Shown: positions 25,971 through 34,929, counted from the stretch's first letter. The stretch is 64,000 nt of DNA from Nitrospinota bacterium (GCA_022562795.1 JADFOP010000001.1:1-64000); one strand, 5' to 3'. The notes: generated from the letters alone by a model not told the origin. Made by a program: numbers and translations.

Positions 25971-26912
25971 TCACTCACGCAAAGACTGAATATGGGGTTT
26001 TATAGCTTTTGAGAAGCGTTCCATAGTATCAATCATCGCATCCTGAATAGACACCCAACTGGTTTCGTCGTCTTTCAGGCCACCCTTTAGAATGAATGCC
26101 CGAATTCGCGAAGCACGCCTCTCGTCAAGGCGTTCCCAAAGGAGGGGACTACCAAAGTCTGCTTCTATCTCTTCCTTCTTAGAATGAAAGCGGTCAAAGA
26201 TGCGTTTGTTCTGGTCGTTATCTCCCGTATCAATGTATAATTCGACAGCCGTCTTTTCCTTGAGCCAAACCCCATAGATAAAACTTAACCCGGCCTTGCC
26301 CGCCCCAGCGCTAATCCAATTGCCCGTACCCGGAGAAATGCTGGCATGAAGCGTAACACCCTTTTCTATTGCCCGGTCCAGGAGTTGTTTCCAAAATTGC
26401 TTGCGAAGTTTATGCCTTTCTGCGAGTTCCTTCTTATCTCCCCCTATTTCCTTTGCCTCTTCACTGGGAGCGACGATGACTGTGAAGAAAGGCGCTGGGA
26501 GGGAATCGCCAATACTATAAGCCGCCAAACGGACGAGGTAAAAAGCAATGTCTACTGGGGTCGCCTCGTTGAGCCATGCAACAGACCTAATGTGCTCAGG
26601 ACGTGGTTCACTCGTTATCCAGATGGCGGTCTTCGCTTCAAGGTTAGTAAGATAGGTCAGCACCTTTCCGAGATGGTCGTGATCTGTTCTTTCGAGTTGG
26701 TTCTCTATAATAACGAGATTTCCGTCACCATCCTCGGCGACGAGATCAACCTGAAACGGTCCAGCTTTCTTTCCTCGCTGCACTGCGGTGAGGGATATGT
26801 CCAGAACATCTTCTAGTGCATCAATATTGTTCTCTAGCCAAGCAGAAAAGTCGCGCTCCTCGTGCTTCCATAATTCACGTAGTTGAATACTTTCGAGTTT
26901 GCCTATAGACAT
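25971..26912 (-). CDS. DUF4268 family protein with nuclease-like N-terminal domain
   Basis: The 313-residue protein has an N-terminal region resembling PD-(D/E)xK nuclease folds: VDLVAEDGDGNLVIIENQLE, where Asp, Glu and a following polar residue could form the active site. The C-terminal half (FWKQLLDRAIEKG onward) resembles DUF4268. Proteins of this type are common in accessory regions and are suspected to act on DNA. GC is clearly lower than in flanking genes, suggesting transfer. An extended -10 element lies just upstream at 26942-26947. Confidence 0.75.
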   Translation of the reverse strand: MSIGKLESIQLRELWKHEERDFSAWLENNIDALEDVLDISLTAVQRGKKAGPFQVDLVAEDGDGNLVIIENQLERTDHDHLGKVLTYLTNLEAKTAIWITSEPRPEHIRSVAWLNEATPVDIAFYLVRLAAYSIGDSLPAPFFTVIVAPSEEAKEIGGDKKELAERHKLRKQFWKQLLDRAIEKGVTLHASISPGTGNWISAGAGKAGLSFIYGVWLKEKTAVELYIDTGDNDQNKRIFDRFHSKKEEIEADFGSPLLWERLDERRASRIRAFILKGGLKDDETSWVSIQDAMIDTMERFSKAIKPHIQSLRE

Positions 26913-26941
26913 GACGGTTTACCCTTTACGAAGTCAAATAA

Positions 26942-26947
26942 ATTATA
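26942..26947 (-). promoter_or_regulatory. extended -10 promoter element for the DUF4268 gene
   Basis: On the minus strand TGTTATAAT, an extended -10 hexamer, lies 30 bases before the ATG at 26912. No good -35 is seen. The position and AT-rich surroundings support a promoter for the low-GC gene. Confidence 0.45.
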
Positions 26948-27104
26948 ACATATTGGTGTTAAAAACCCTGTGTTTCAATAACTGAACATCAGTTTGCATA
27001 ATGCAGAATCTCGCATCAAGCTAAACCATATCGGAAGCACCTCGGCGTGCAGGGCTGAGGAAGGCCGATTTTTCTCTCGATGCCGCTGGAGGTTTTCGGC
27101 TGCC

Positions 27105-27719
27105 TCAGAAGGCGCTCGAGGTGGTGATTATGTAGTAGAAGAACATGAGGAAGGCCGGCAGGGCCGAGAAGGTGGCGAAGTCCAGGTCGCTGAAGCGCAC
27201 CTGCTCACCCAGGTCGAGCTCCACCTGTGTGGAGGTCGGCTCGGCTCCCTCTTTCGCAGAGGCCACGGTCACCTCAAGGCTCTTCAAAGACTCCTGGTCG
27301 GTCTCGGGCAGCTTGAAGGTATAGACCTTGAAGCCCTGCTCCTTCAGAACCTTCCCTGGGGCCGCCTTGACGTAAGCCACGGGGTAGGAGGAGCCATTGA
27401 GGTGCTTAAGAGCCGCCTGGCTCACCGTAGCGGGGCTCTCCCCACGGTGGGCCCGCATCGTGACTTTCACGATGGTGGTATCGTCCTCAAAGGGATGGCT
27501 CTCAATGGTCGCGTCGAGGACGGTCAGCTTCGCGCCGTCAACCTGGACCTCCACCGGCTCGAAGGGGGGCCGCTCGTAGTTGACCCACTCGTGCATTTGA
27601 GATGTCATTTCATTGGCCGGGTCGGTTGCAGAGGCCCCCGCGGCCGGATCGGTTGCAGATGCCCCCGCTGGAGCAAGGGTCAGGAGTACGAATGCCGCGA
27701 TGGACGCGAGCGTGCGCAT
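27105..27719 (-). CDS. exported hypothetical protein with C-terminal membrane anchor
   Basis: The start at ATG 27719 follows GGAGG by six bases and gives a standard signal peptide (RTLASIAAFVLLTLAPAGASA). The mature part begins with a short tandem duplication (two copies of a DPA-AGASAT-like unit). The 204-residue protein has a beta-rich middle (VEVQVDGAKLTVLDATI) and ends with a hydrophobic stretch (LPAFLMFFYYII), so it may be anchored in the inner membrane facing the periplasm. No family is recognised. Confidence 0.75.
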   Translation of the reverse strand: MRTLASIAAFVLLTLAPAGASATDPAAGASATDPANEMTSQMHEWVNYERPPFEPVEVQVDGAKLTVLDATIESHPFEDDTTIVKVTMRAHRGESPATVSQAALKHLNGSSYPVAYVKAAPGKVLKEQGFKVYTFKLPETDQESLKSLEVTVASAKEGAEPTSTQVELDLGEQVRFSDLDFATFSALPAFLMFFYYIITTSSAF

Positions 27720-27825
27720 GGTGGCCCTCCTTTCGCGTTTTTCCTGGTGAGATGACAGATTCACTGTCTACGTAAAAAGATACGTCCCAACGGGGTGGTT
27801 TGCAAGGAGAGAGGCTTAGGGGGCT

Positions 27826-28767
27826 TTACACTTCTACGGGAGCGGAGGGCAGCAGGGCTCTAATAGCTGGGTGGGTCAGGTAGGGCCCGAAAGCCGACTC
27901 GCCGCCGATGGCGTCCCTCCGAGAGGGTTGCAGGCGGCAGGCCCGCTCGAGCGCCTCGGCCACCTCGATAGCTCCCGCCTCTGGGTCGGCGGCACGGCAC
28001 AATGCCGCCAGCCACCAGGCTTCGGCGTCCCGTCCGTGAGTTGCGAGGTGGGGAGCGAGGATCGCCTCGGCCTCGGCTGGACGGCCAATCCTAACCAGGG
28101 CCACGGCGGCGTTTTTTAAGGCATCACCGTTGGTCCCATCGGAGGCCAGCACCTGCCGGAAGACCTCTAGGGCCTCTGCGTGACGGCCCAGCCGCCCTAG
28201 GGCCGCCCCCAGGTTCACCCTGGCGACGACCGAGGTCGGTCTCAGGATGGCAGCCCTGCGGTAAGTCTCGACGGCCGTCTCGAGCCGTCCCTCCTCGAAA
28301 GCGGAGTTAGCCTCGGCGAGCCACTGGTAGAACGTGTCGAGGCGGGCCTGGGTGGGATCGAAAAGCCGCGCCAGCCGCCGGATAATCCACCCCTGGGGCT
28401 CCTCTCCAACGAGGGCGGCCTGCCCGTGTTTCTGCCAGAGGGACCAGCGCCACCGAAACAAGCGCCGCTGGATGGTTCCATCCCGGTAGATGGCCAGGAG
28501 CATGATGAGCCCGGAGATGAACAACCCTAAGAGGTAGTGGAGGACCATCGTCCCCCAGCTGAGCTCTTCGTTGTAGGTGAGGGTTTCGGGCGTGGGTTGG
28601 GGTGGCGGAGGCGGCTGGAGGGGGCTAAAGAAGGCGTCCGCCACAAAGACGATGATGACCATCACGGCCAGGGCGGAGTAAACGAAACGGATGAAGCCCC
28701 GATCGCCGGTCATCACAACCCCGAAAACGCCGTGGTAGCCAGCGTAGCCCCTGCGGGGATAGGTCAT
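27826..28767 (-). CDS. membrane-anchored TPR protein
   Basis: The 313-residue protein starts at ATG 28767 after GGGAG. Two hydrophobic helices near residues 25-48 and 80-98, separated by a Pro-rich loop (QPPPPPQPTPE), anchor it. Residues 150-270 contain tetratricopeptide repeats (ANSAFEEGRLETAVETYRRA and the next unit with LGRHAEALEVFRQVL), which mediate protein contacts. The end resembles the ALERACRLQP unit of a last repeat. The partner is unknown. Confidence 0.83.
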   Translation of the reverse strand: MTYPRRGYAGYHGVFGVVMTGDRGFIRFVYSALAVMVIIVFVADAFFSPLQPPPPPQPTPETLTYNEELSWGTMVLHYLLGLFISGLIMLLAIYRDGTIQRRLFRWRWSLWQKHGQAALVGEEPQGWIIRRLARLFDPTQARLDTFYQWLAEANSAFEEGRLETAVETYRRAAILRPTSVVARVNLGAALGRLGRHAEALEVFRQVLASDGTNGDALKNAAVALVRIGRPAEAEAILAPHLATHGRDAEAWWLAALCRAADPEAGAIEVAEALERACRLQPSRRDAIGGESAFGPYLTHPAIRALLPSAPVEV

Positions 28768-28865
28768 GGGAGCTCCCTTCTGCCTTGGCCGTGTGGACGC
28801 CTCCATCATAGTGGTCCGATGGACGAAAGGCAAGGTCGGCTATTGGTCGCTCCAGGCAAAACCCC

Positions 28866-28894
28866 TTGACCTGCCCGGACGAGTGGGGTAGGCT
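28866..28894 (+). promoter_or_regulatory. sigma70-type promoter of tRNA-Phe
   Basis: TTGACC (28866-28871) and TAGGCT (28889-28894) are separated by exactly 17 bases, placing the transcript start about 37 bases before the tRNA. Confidence 0.5.
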
Positions 28895-28938
28895 TTGGCC
28901 CGTTGGCGCGGTAGCCTTACGCCCGTGCCACGGGGGAG

Positions 28939-29011
28939 GCCGGGGTAGCTCAGTCGGTAGAGCAGGGGACTGAAAATCCCCGTGTCGGCGGTTCGATTCC
29001 GTCCCCCGGCA
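28939..29011 (+). tRNA. tRNA-Phe (anticodon GAA)
   Basis: The 73-base sequence folds as a tRNA: acceptor stem GCCGGGG/CCCCGGC, a D-arm with AGTCGGTAGA, anticodon stem GGGGA/TCCCC around CTGAAAA with anticodon GAA, and a T-arm with TTCGATT. Discriminator base is A; the CCA end is not encoded (ACCT follows), so CCA is added by enzyme. GC drops sharply after the tRNA. Confidence 0.97.
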
Positions 29012-29139
29012 CCTCGCTTATTTCCGGGATTACCTCTTGGGCAAAAATATTTTTGAAGCGGCGTCTCCGTCTAGCGGCGACCCGCCCCTGCCTCCGGCAA
29101 TGGTTAACCCCATGAGGCATTTGTTTAAGTTAACATCGA

Positions 29140-30240
29140 ATGAGTTCCAGCATGGTGAAGAATAAACCCATCACTTACGAAGACGCAGGGGTCACAAGCG
29201 CTGATGCCTTGGCTCTTCTCCTGAAATCCCTCGATAAAGTCAGCGGATTGGGAGCGCCGCAGCGGTTGGATATAGGAACCTTCGCCAATGTTGTGGAGAT
29301 CGGCCCGAATCTTGGGGTCGCGCTTGCCACCGACGGCGTTGGAACGAAAATCCTGATAGCGCAAATGATGGATAAATACGATACCATCGGGATCGACTGT
29401 GTCGCCATGAATGTCAACGACCTACTCTGTGTAGGCGCAACGCCTATCACCATGGTCGATTACCTGGCCGTTCAGGTTCCCCATGAAAGGCTATTGGAGG
29501 AGATAGGAATTGGTTTGGCCGAGGGCGCCAGACAAGCGAACATCAATATCTGCGGCGGCGAATTGGCGCAAATCAAGCCCATGATTGACGGTGTGAGGCC
29601 TGATTGGGGCTTCGACCTCGTTGGGACGGCTATTGGCCTCGTAAAGCTTGACGAAATAATCGCGGGCCATGCCATCCAAGATGGTGACATTGTCCTCGGG
29701 ATATCGAGCAACGGCTTACACTGCAACGGGTACTCGCTGGCCAGAAAGGTATTGCTCGAACGGCGGGGCTTGAAAGTAGACTCGTATGTTCCTGAATTGG
29801 GCGTCTCCCTTGGAGAGGAATTGTTGAAGGAGACGTTCATCTACGTGAGCGAAGTGGTCGAGGTTCTCCAATCGGATATACCCGTCAAAGGGCTCGCACA
29901 TATTACAGGCGATGGATTCGGAAATCTTTCACGGTCAGCGACATCTATGGGGTTCGTTATTGATAATCTACCGGAAGAGCAGACCCACCCAATATTCCAT
30001 GTAATCCGAGAAAGCGGCCCTGTGGAGCTTCATGAAATGTTTCAGGTCTTCAATATGGGTATTGGGTTTTGCGTCATCGTCTCTAAAGATGACGTGTCTC
30101 GGGCTAAAACGATCCTCGCCATGTCAGGCCGTAATATCTCAGAGATCGGATACGTTGATAGCTCCTTATCCAAGGAAGTGAAAATAGAGCCCTTCGAAAT
30201 AAAGTGGGATCATTCAAGCAAACGATTCTCCCCATTTTGA
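29140..30240 (+). CDS. purM: phosphoribosylformylglycinamidine cyclo-ligase
   Basis: The enzyme closes the imidazole ring (FGAM to AIR, using ATP) in purine synthesis. The 366-residue protein has the PurM signature: an opening TYEDAG, ATDGVGTK, the segment IGIDCVAMNVNDLLCVGA, and GGELAQ. The C-terminal AIRS domain holds HITGDGFGNL. The start could be ATG 29140 or 29152; neither has a strong ribosome site. Its GC is visibly lower than in most genes here, and it lies 128 bases after tRNA-Phe, so its history may differ from its neighbours. Confidence 0.92.
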   Translation: MSSSMVKNKPITYEDAGVTSADALALLLKSLDKVSGLGAPQRLDIGTFANVVEIGPNLGVALATDGVGTKILIAQMMDKYDTIGIDCVAMNVNDLLCVGATPITMVDYLAVQVPHERLLEEIGIGLAEGARQANINICGGELAQIKPMIDGVRPDWGFDLVGTAIGLVKLDEIIAGHAIQDGDIVLGISSNGLHCNGYSLARKVLLERRGLKVDSYVPELGVSLGEELLKETFIYVSEVVEVLQSDIPVKGLAHITGDGFGNLSRSATSMGFVIDNLPEEQTHPIFHVIRESGPVELHEMFQVFNMGIGFCVIVSKDDVSRAKTILAMSGRNISEIGYVDSSLSKEVKIEPFEIKWDHSSKRFSPF

Positions 30241-30293
30241 CACGTAGGATGAAACCATAGTAGCAGTAGGAACGAGGGTCGGTAGCGACTATA

Positions 30294-30656
30294 ATGGTCG
30301 CCGATATGCCGAAGCCCCTTGGTCGCTGGTTGGTCGTTGCCCTCTACTGTGGGCTCATATTCTATCTCTCCTCCCTCCCTTCGGAGGAACTTCCACTCCC
30401 TCCCCTATTTTGGTGGTCGGACAAGGTGCTTCACGCCCTGGAGTACGCCGTCTTGAGTTTCTTGCTCGGACGGGCGTTGGGAATTGAAGGAAGGAAGGGA
30501 GTGCTCATCGCAGTCGTCATAGCGTCCCTCTACGGACTCACCGACGAGTTTCATCAATCGTTCGTCCCCGGCCGCGACGCGACCGCAGGGGATTGGCTCG
30601 CCGATACTGTGGGGGCTGCGCTGGTTCACTGGCGGGGGGCCTGGAGGCGGGATTGA
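30294..30656 (+). CDS. VanZ-like membrane protein
   Basis: A 120-residue protein with about four hydrophobic segments and the VanZ-like motif DEFHQSFVPGRDAT followed by DWLADTVGA. VanZ confers low-level teicoplanin resistance in enterococci; most chromosomal relatives have unknown roles. It converges with the inositol monophosphatase gene. The start is ATG 30294 or 30306. Confidence 0.87.
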   Translation: MVADMPKPLGRWLVVALYCGLIFYLSSLPSEELPLPPLFWWSDKVLHALEYAVLSFLLGRALGIEGRKGVLIAVVIASLYGLTDEFHQSFVPGRDATAGDWLADTVGAALVHWRGAWRRD

Positions 30657-30684
30657 TGCTCGAGCAGAACTCCTCTCCTGCCTC

Positions 30685-31485
30685 TCAACCCTCTTCCGAG
30701 GGCCTTCGGCCGAGGCTGAGGACCTCCATCATGGCTTCGTGCAGCAGGTCGTTGGACGCCAAAATCTCTGATTTGTAGATGTCGAGGGGCTCGCCGTTGA
30801 AGGTGCTCACCCGGCCGCCTGCCTCCTCAACGAGGAGGGCTCCCGCAGCCACGTCCCAGGGCTTGAGCTTCAGCTCCCAGAAGCCGTCGTAGCGGCCGCT
30901 GGCCGTGTGGGCCAGATCGATGGCAGCTGCACCGGGCCGGCGGATTGCCAGCGCCCGCCGGGCGAAGTGCTCGAAGTGGTCGAGGTTGGTGACCGAGGCG
31001 GTGTGGATGTCGTAGGGAAATCCGGTCGCCAGGAACGCCTCGGCGAGCTCTGTCACATCGGAGACGCGGATCGCCTCGCCGTTCAAGAAAGCCCCGCCGC
31101 CGGAGGTGGCGGTGAAGGTCTCGCCGTGGACGGGATCCTCGATCACGCCGACAACGAGGGCCCCGTCCACCTCGAGGGCGATCGAGACGGCAAAGATGGG
31201 AATAGCGTGGGCGTAGTTGGTCGTCCCGTCGAGAGGATCGATTATCCAGCGCCTTGGGCGCTCGAGATGCTCAGGCGGGGCCTCTTCGGAGAGCAACCCA
31301 TCGTCGCCGAATGCGCCCTGGAGGGCCTCGAAGATGAGCCGCTCCGAGGCGGTGTCCATCTCCGTGACGAGGTCGATTGCCCCCTTGTGGGTGGTGCGGA
31401 CGGGTTGGCCGAAGTGCTTCATGAGAAGCCGGCCGGCGGCCTGGGCGGCCTCGACGGTCACCGCGAGCTCGCGCTGATATGGCAC
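30685..31485 (-). CDS. suhB: inositol monophosphatase family protein
   Basis: The 266-residue phosphatase has the metal site of the family: Glu67 in SEEAPP, Asp83 and Asp86 in IDPLDGTTNY, and the late motif KPWDVAAGALLVEEAGG. Members dephosphorylate inositol-1-phosphate, and in other lineages histidinol phosphate, fructose bisphosphate or PAP. The start is GTG at 31485 after GGAGG. The gene name is the common one, but the true substrate is not fixed. Confidence 0.9.
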   Translation of the reverse strand: MPYQRELAVTVEAAQAAGRLLMKHFGQPVRTTHKGAIDLVTEMDTASERLIFEALQGAFGDDGLLSEEAPPEHLERPRRWIIDPLDGTTNYAHAIPIFAVSIALEVDGALVVGVIEDPVHGETFTATSGGGAFLNGEAIRVSDVTELAEAFLATGFPYDIHTASVTNLDHFEHFARRALAIRRPGAAAIDLAHTASGRYDGFWELKLKPWDVAAGALLVEEAGGRVSTFNGEPLDIYKSEILASNDLLHEAMMEVLSLGRRPSEEG

Positions 31486-31575
31486 GGGGTCCTCCGGAGT
31501 GGTTTACGGGGAGGTACAACGGGCGGCATTCTAGCCGAGGCCGCCGGGCGGCGCAAGGCGACAGCCAGCTCGGGG

Positions 31576-31719
31576 CTACCTGCCGGAGTCGCCGATGGTC
31601 GCCTGAACGGCCGCCGTGCCCTGGGTGGGCGATGGCGCGGCAGGGGCCCCGGAGGACTTCCAGCCTCGGCAGGAGGCGAGCGCCAGGCAGAGGGCGGCGG
31701 CAATGAGGACTCTCTTCAT
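31576..31719 (-). CDS. tiny lipoprotein (47 residues)
   Basis: An ATG at 31719 with GGAGG eight bases upstream opens a 47-codon frame ending at TAG 31576. The product has a short signal sequence with the lipobox LASC, so Cys17 would be lipid-modified. The mature part is a short Pro-, Ala- and Gly-rich tail. It lies 16 bases after the serine protease gene on the same strand and is probably cotranscribed. Such small lipoproteins often regulate envelope proteases, but this is only inference. Confidence 0.6.
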   Translation of the reverse strand: MKRVLIAAALCLALASCRGWKSSGAPAAPSPTQGTAAVQATIGDSGR

Positions 31720-31735
31720 AACGGGGACCTCCAGC

Positions 31736-32533
31736 TTAAGGCCCTGGGAGACGGGCCAAAAACTCCTTGGCGACGTTTATGGGCACGGCGAAGCCGATTC
31801 CTTGGGCCCTGGCCGCAATCGCGGTGTTAATTCCGATGACCCTCCCTCCTAAATCGACCAGCGGCCCGCCGGAGTTGCCCGGGTTGATGGAGGCGTCGGT
31901 CTGAAGGAGGTCGTAGGAGCGCTGGGCCTTCTCGTCAATAATGCGCCCCTTGGCGCTGATGATGCCCGTCGTGACTGTGTGGGAAAGCCCCAGAGGGTTG
32001 CCCACAGCCATCACGAGCTCTCCGATTGCGATCCGATCGCTGTCACCCAGGGCGAGGGTCGGCAGGGGTTCGGGGGAGGTGACCTTAAGGAGGGCCACCT
32101 CCCGGCTCGGGTCGCGGGCCACGACTCGGGCCTCCCTCGGCTTCTGGTCGTCCTTGAGCATCACGTGGACGGCCTCGGCGTCGGCCACCACATGGTCGCT
32201 CGTTAGGATGTAGCCGCTGGGATGGATGAGAAACCCGCTTCCCAGGCTCTTGCCGTGGGAGGTAGCCGGCACCCGGAGGCGAAAGGGGATGAGGGGAAGC
32301 CCGATGTTGCGCTCGCCTCGGCGTAGCTGGGTGGTTAAAATGCTCACCACCGCCGGGTTGACCTGCCGGGCGAGCCTGGAGAAATGGTGGCTGGTAAGAA
32401 CCGTTGGCCCCTTCGGCGGTGTGGCTTCCCGCCATAGGCGGTCGGCTCCCAGCGCGGGCCCGACGGCCGCCACAGATGCTATCAGACAAAAAAGCGGCCC
32501 GAATAAGATGGGCCTAAGCCTGCACGGTCGCAT
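31736..32533 (-). CDS. HtrA-like trypsin-fold serine protease without PDZ domain
   Basis: The start at ATG 32533 follows GGAAGGAG and gives a 265-residue protein with a signal peptide ending near residue 30 (VGPALGA). The trypsin fold shows His114 in LTSDHVV and Ser221 in GNSGGP. At the third triad position the usual Asp of the D-x-A-x-L-K motif appears as Glu145 (SREVALLK). The protein ends after the protease domain, so the PDZ domain of DegP/HtrA is missing. It is probably periplasmic. A degradation or processing role is likely; the Glu may lower activity. Confidence 0.83.
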   Translation of the reverse strand: MRPCRLRPILFGPLFCLIASVAAVGPALGADRLWREATPPKGPTVLTSHHFSRLARQVNPAVVSILTTQLRRGERNIGLPLIPFRLRVPATSHGKSLGSGFLIHPSGYILTSDHVVADAEAVHVMLKDDQKPREARVVARDPSREVALLKVTSPEPLPTLALGDSDRIAIGELVMAVGNPLGLSHTVTTGIISAKGRIIDEKAQRSYDLLQTDASINPGNSGGPLVDLGGRVIGINTAIAARAQGIGFAVPINVAKEFLARLPGP

Positions 32534-32742
32534 TACGCGGGCTCCTTCCGGCATCGATTAAATCACACCGCATGGGGGGTGGCAAGGGGCGTTGGGGGTC
32601 GAGGCTTCCGGTAACATCCTGTTTTGAGGATGGTTATATAGCACTGTTGTGCTTACTCATTGTCTCCCCCGCTTCTCCCCTCGTTGCCTGGACGCGGCCC
32701 TTTGTGCTACCATCGCTCCACCGAGAGAGGCGGAGGTGTCGA

Positions 32743-33597
32743 GTGCCAACTATCACAATCGGCCTCGGTCAGATTCAACCCACCCTGGGAGATGTGGAGA
32801 AGAATCGGGCCATCGTGCGCGATGTAATCGAGCGGGCGCGCGCCGCTGGGGTCGACCTCCTCGTGTTTCCCGAGCTGGCCCTGACCGGCTACTTTCTAAA
32901 GGATATTGTCCCATACGCCGCCTGCACGAGGGATAGCCCCGCCCTGGCCGAGATCGCCGAGGCGAGCAACTCGATGGCCATCATCCTCGGCTACGTCGAA
33001 GAGGGCCCCCAGCACCTCTACTACAACGCCGCATCGCTGTTCGACGGCGGCCTCCCCGTCCACCACCATCGAAAGGTCTACCTGCCCACGTACGGTATGT
33101 TCGAAGAGCAGCGCTACTTCGCTCAGGGCGACCGCTTCCGTGCTGCCGATACCCGCTTCGGTCGCATGGGGCTTGCGCTGTGCGAAGACCTCTGGCACAC
33201 CTCGGCGGCATATTGCCTCTGGCAGGACGGCGCCGACCTGCTGGTTATCCTAGCTTCTAGCCCGGGCCGGGGCATTACCGAGGCCGACCGCCTCACTATC
33301 ACCGAGACCTGGGAGCGGCTCACCGCCAATTACGCTCAGATGTATTCCCAGGTCGTCATCTTCGTCAACCGAGTGGGCTACGAAGACGGCGTCAATTTCT
33401 GGGGCGGCTCGGAGGTTCTGGGGCCCGACGGCCGTCGGCTGCTCAAGGCTCCCTACTTCGAGGAGGCCTTTGTAACCTGCAAGGTGGACTTGGCAGAAAT
33501 CCGCCGCCGCCGAATTATCGACACGACCCTGCGCGACGAGGACCTCTCCATTACCCTCCGAGAGCTTCAGCGAATCTTAGAGGCCCGCCAGCAATGA
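32743..33597 (+). CDS. nitrilase-fold amidase, probable glutaminase partner of NAD synthetase
   Basis: I start it at GTG 32743 after GGAGG, giving 284 residues. The nitrilase triad is Glu44 (FPELALTGY), Lys111 (HHRKVYLP) and Cys147 (LALCEDLW). In glutamine-dependent NAD synthetases this amidase domain is fused ahead of the NadE domain and supplies ammonia. Here it ends by overlapping the nadE start (ATGA), which suggests it is the glutaminase subunit of a two-gene NAD synthetase. Confidence 0.85.
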   Translation: MPTITIGLGQIQPTLGDVEKNRAIVRDVIERARAAGVDLLVFPELALTGYFLKDIVPYAACTRDSPALAEIAEASNSMAIILGYVEEGPQHLYYNAASLFDGGLPVHHHRKVYLPTYGMFEEQRYFAQGDRFRAADTRFGRMGLALCEDLWHTSAAYCLWQDGADLLVILASSPGRGITEADRLTITETWERLTANYAQMYSQVVIFVNRVGYEDGVNFWGGSEVLGPDGRRLLKAPYFEEAFVTCKVDLAEIRRRRIIDTTLRDEDLSITLRELQRILEARQQ

Positions 33598-34442
33598 AGT
33601 CTACCTTTCAGACCCCGGCCTTGGAGTGGCTGAAGATCAACCCAGCCCTGGCCGAGACGATGCTCAACGGTTTTATCCGAGATGAGGTCACCAAGATGAG
33701 CTTCTCCCGGGTGGTACTGGGGCTCTCGGGCGGGGTGGATTCGAGCCTCTGTGCCCTGCTCGCCGCCCGGGCCCTGGGCCCTGAGAACGTAACCGCCATC
33801 ATGATGCCGTACAAGTCCTCGGCCCCAGAGAGCGTGGAGCACGCCCGGCAGGTCGTAAGCCAGTCGGGCATCCACTCCCTCCACATTGAGATTACCCCCA
33901 TGATCGATGCCTACTTCGAGAGCTGTCCCGATGCCGACCAGAACCGGCGGGGGAACAAAATGGCCCGCGAGCGCATGACCATCCTCTACGACCACTCAGC
34001 CCTCCTGAAGGCTCTCGTTCTTGGCACCAGCAACAAGAGCGAGCTCCTGCTCGGCTACGGTACCCTTTACGGCGATATGGCCAGCGCCCTAAACCCCATC
34101 GGTGATCTTTACAAGAGCCAGGTCTGGCAGCTCGCCGAGTGGATGGGAGTGCCCGCCGAGGTCATCGGCAAGGCCCCCTCGGCCGACCTATGGGTGGGCC
34201 AGACCGACGAGGGTGAGCTGGGCTTCGGCTACCCCGACGTGGACCAGCTTCTCTACTACCTGGTGGATAGACGCCACAGCCCCGAGGAGTGCGTGGAGGC
34301 AGGATTCCCTGATGACTTCGTCCGCCGCGTGGTGGGGATGGTCCAGGGTAGTCAGTTCAAGCGGCGCCCGCCCGTAATCGCTAAAATATCCGACCGGACA
34401 ATCGAGGCCGACTTCCGCTACGCCCGCGACTGGGGGCGGTAG
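33594..34442 (+). CDS. nadE: NAD+ synthetase
   Basis: The enzyme converts nicotinate adenine dinucleotide to NAD+ with ATP and ammonia. The 282-residue protein has the ATP pyrophosphatase loop SGGVDSS at 45-51 and the conserved [31 protein letters not shown] core. It carries no glutaminase domain of its own, and it is translationally coupled to the preceding amidase gene, which would supply ammonia from glutamine. Confidence 0.95.
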   Translation: MKSTFQTPALEWLKINPALAETMLNGFIRDEVTKMSFSRVVLGLSGGVDSSLCALLAARALGPENVTAIMMPYKSSAPESVEHARQVVSQSGIHSLHIEITPMIDAYFESCPDADQNRRGNKMARERMTILYDHSALLKALVLGTSNKSELLLGYGTLYGDMASALNPIGDLYKSQVWQLAEWMGVPAEVIGKAPSADLWVGQTDEGELGFGYPDVDQLLYYLVDRRHSPEECVEAGFPDDFVRRVVGMVQGSQFKRRPPVIAKISDRTIEADFRYARDWGR

Positions 34443-34541
34443 GGAGGCATAGCCGGCAAGTGGGGTATCGAAGAGCCTAAGGTCTAAAGCCGTTAAGCGC
34501 CCGTGTCTCCCTTTTTCCCATCATACATCGCCATTTTTTCC

Positions 34542-34570
34542 TTGAACAATATACTACATTGTAGTATCTT
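34542..34570 (+). promoter_or_regulatory. promoter with overlapping palindromic operator
   Basis: A -35 TTGAAC (34542-34547) and a -10 TATCTT (34565-34570) are 17 bases apart. Between and across the -10 lies a perfect palindrome, ATACTACA-T-TGTAGTAT (34551-34567). An operator placed over the core promoter is typical of autoregulated toxin-antitoxin operons. Confidence 0.65.
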
Positions 34571-34656
34571 CTGAAAGTAGCTGAGCCCCATCTCCGTCTA
34601 AGAGAGAGTCTAGTTATGATTCGACAAAGGTTGCGGATAACTCAGGAGTTGGGGAC

Positions 34657-34929
34657 ATGTTTATTGACTACCTCGAGTGGGACGAGGCGGTAGTAGGGAA
34701 GATAATCGCAGAACATCAAGTCGATCCAGAGGAGGTAGAAGAAGTCATCTGGGACAGCGATTTTCTGACAAGGCGTGTTGGGAAAAATAGGTTCATGATT
34801 TTGGGAAAGACCCTATCTGGTCGGCATTTGGTTATAATTCTAGATAGATTGAGAAAAGGTGATTTCAAGCCGGTAACGGCTCGAGAAATGACCTCCAAAG
34901 AAAAGAAGTCATTTCGAAGGGCAAGGTGA
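34657..34929 (+). CDS. BrnT-like putative toxin
   Basis: A 90-residue protein resembling BrnT ribonuclease toxins: the helix DPEEVEEVIWDSDFL, then RFMILGKTLSGRHLVIILD and the closing VTAREMTSKEKKSFRRA, which match the E-E-V, G-x-T-x-x-G-R and S/T-A-R-x-M motifs. BrnT fold toxins cleave RNA. The ATG follows GGAG. It starts about 87 bases after the promoter-operator and is followed by a zinc-ribbon protein gene that would be the antitoxin. The usual BrnA is not present. GC is low. Confidence 0.7.
   Translation: MFIDYLEWDEAVVGKIIAEHQVDPEEVEEVIWDSDFLTRRVGKNRFMILGKTLSGRHLVIILDRLRKGDFKPVTAREMTSKEKKSFRRAR

Noticed and set aside
25899-25989. GGAGG followed by a short GTG-started 22-codon frame, and a TTGACA/TAGAAT pair at 25846-25872
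   Set aside because: The promoter spacer is only 15 bases and the frame is too short and overlaps the end of the DUF4268 gene antisense.
26994-27755. Plus-strand open frame of 253 codons opposite the exported protein gene
   Set aside because: The minus-strand gene has a ribosome site and signal peptide; the plus frame is its GC-driven shadow.
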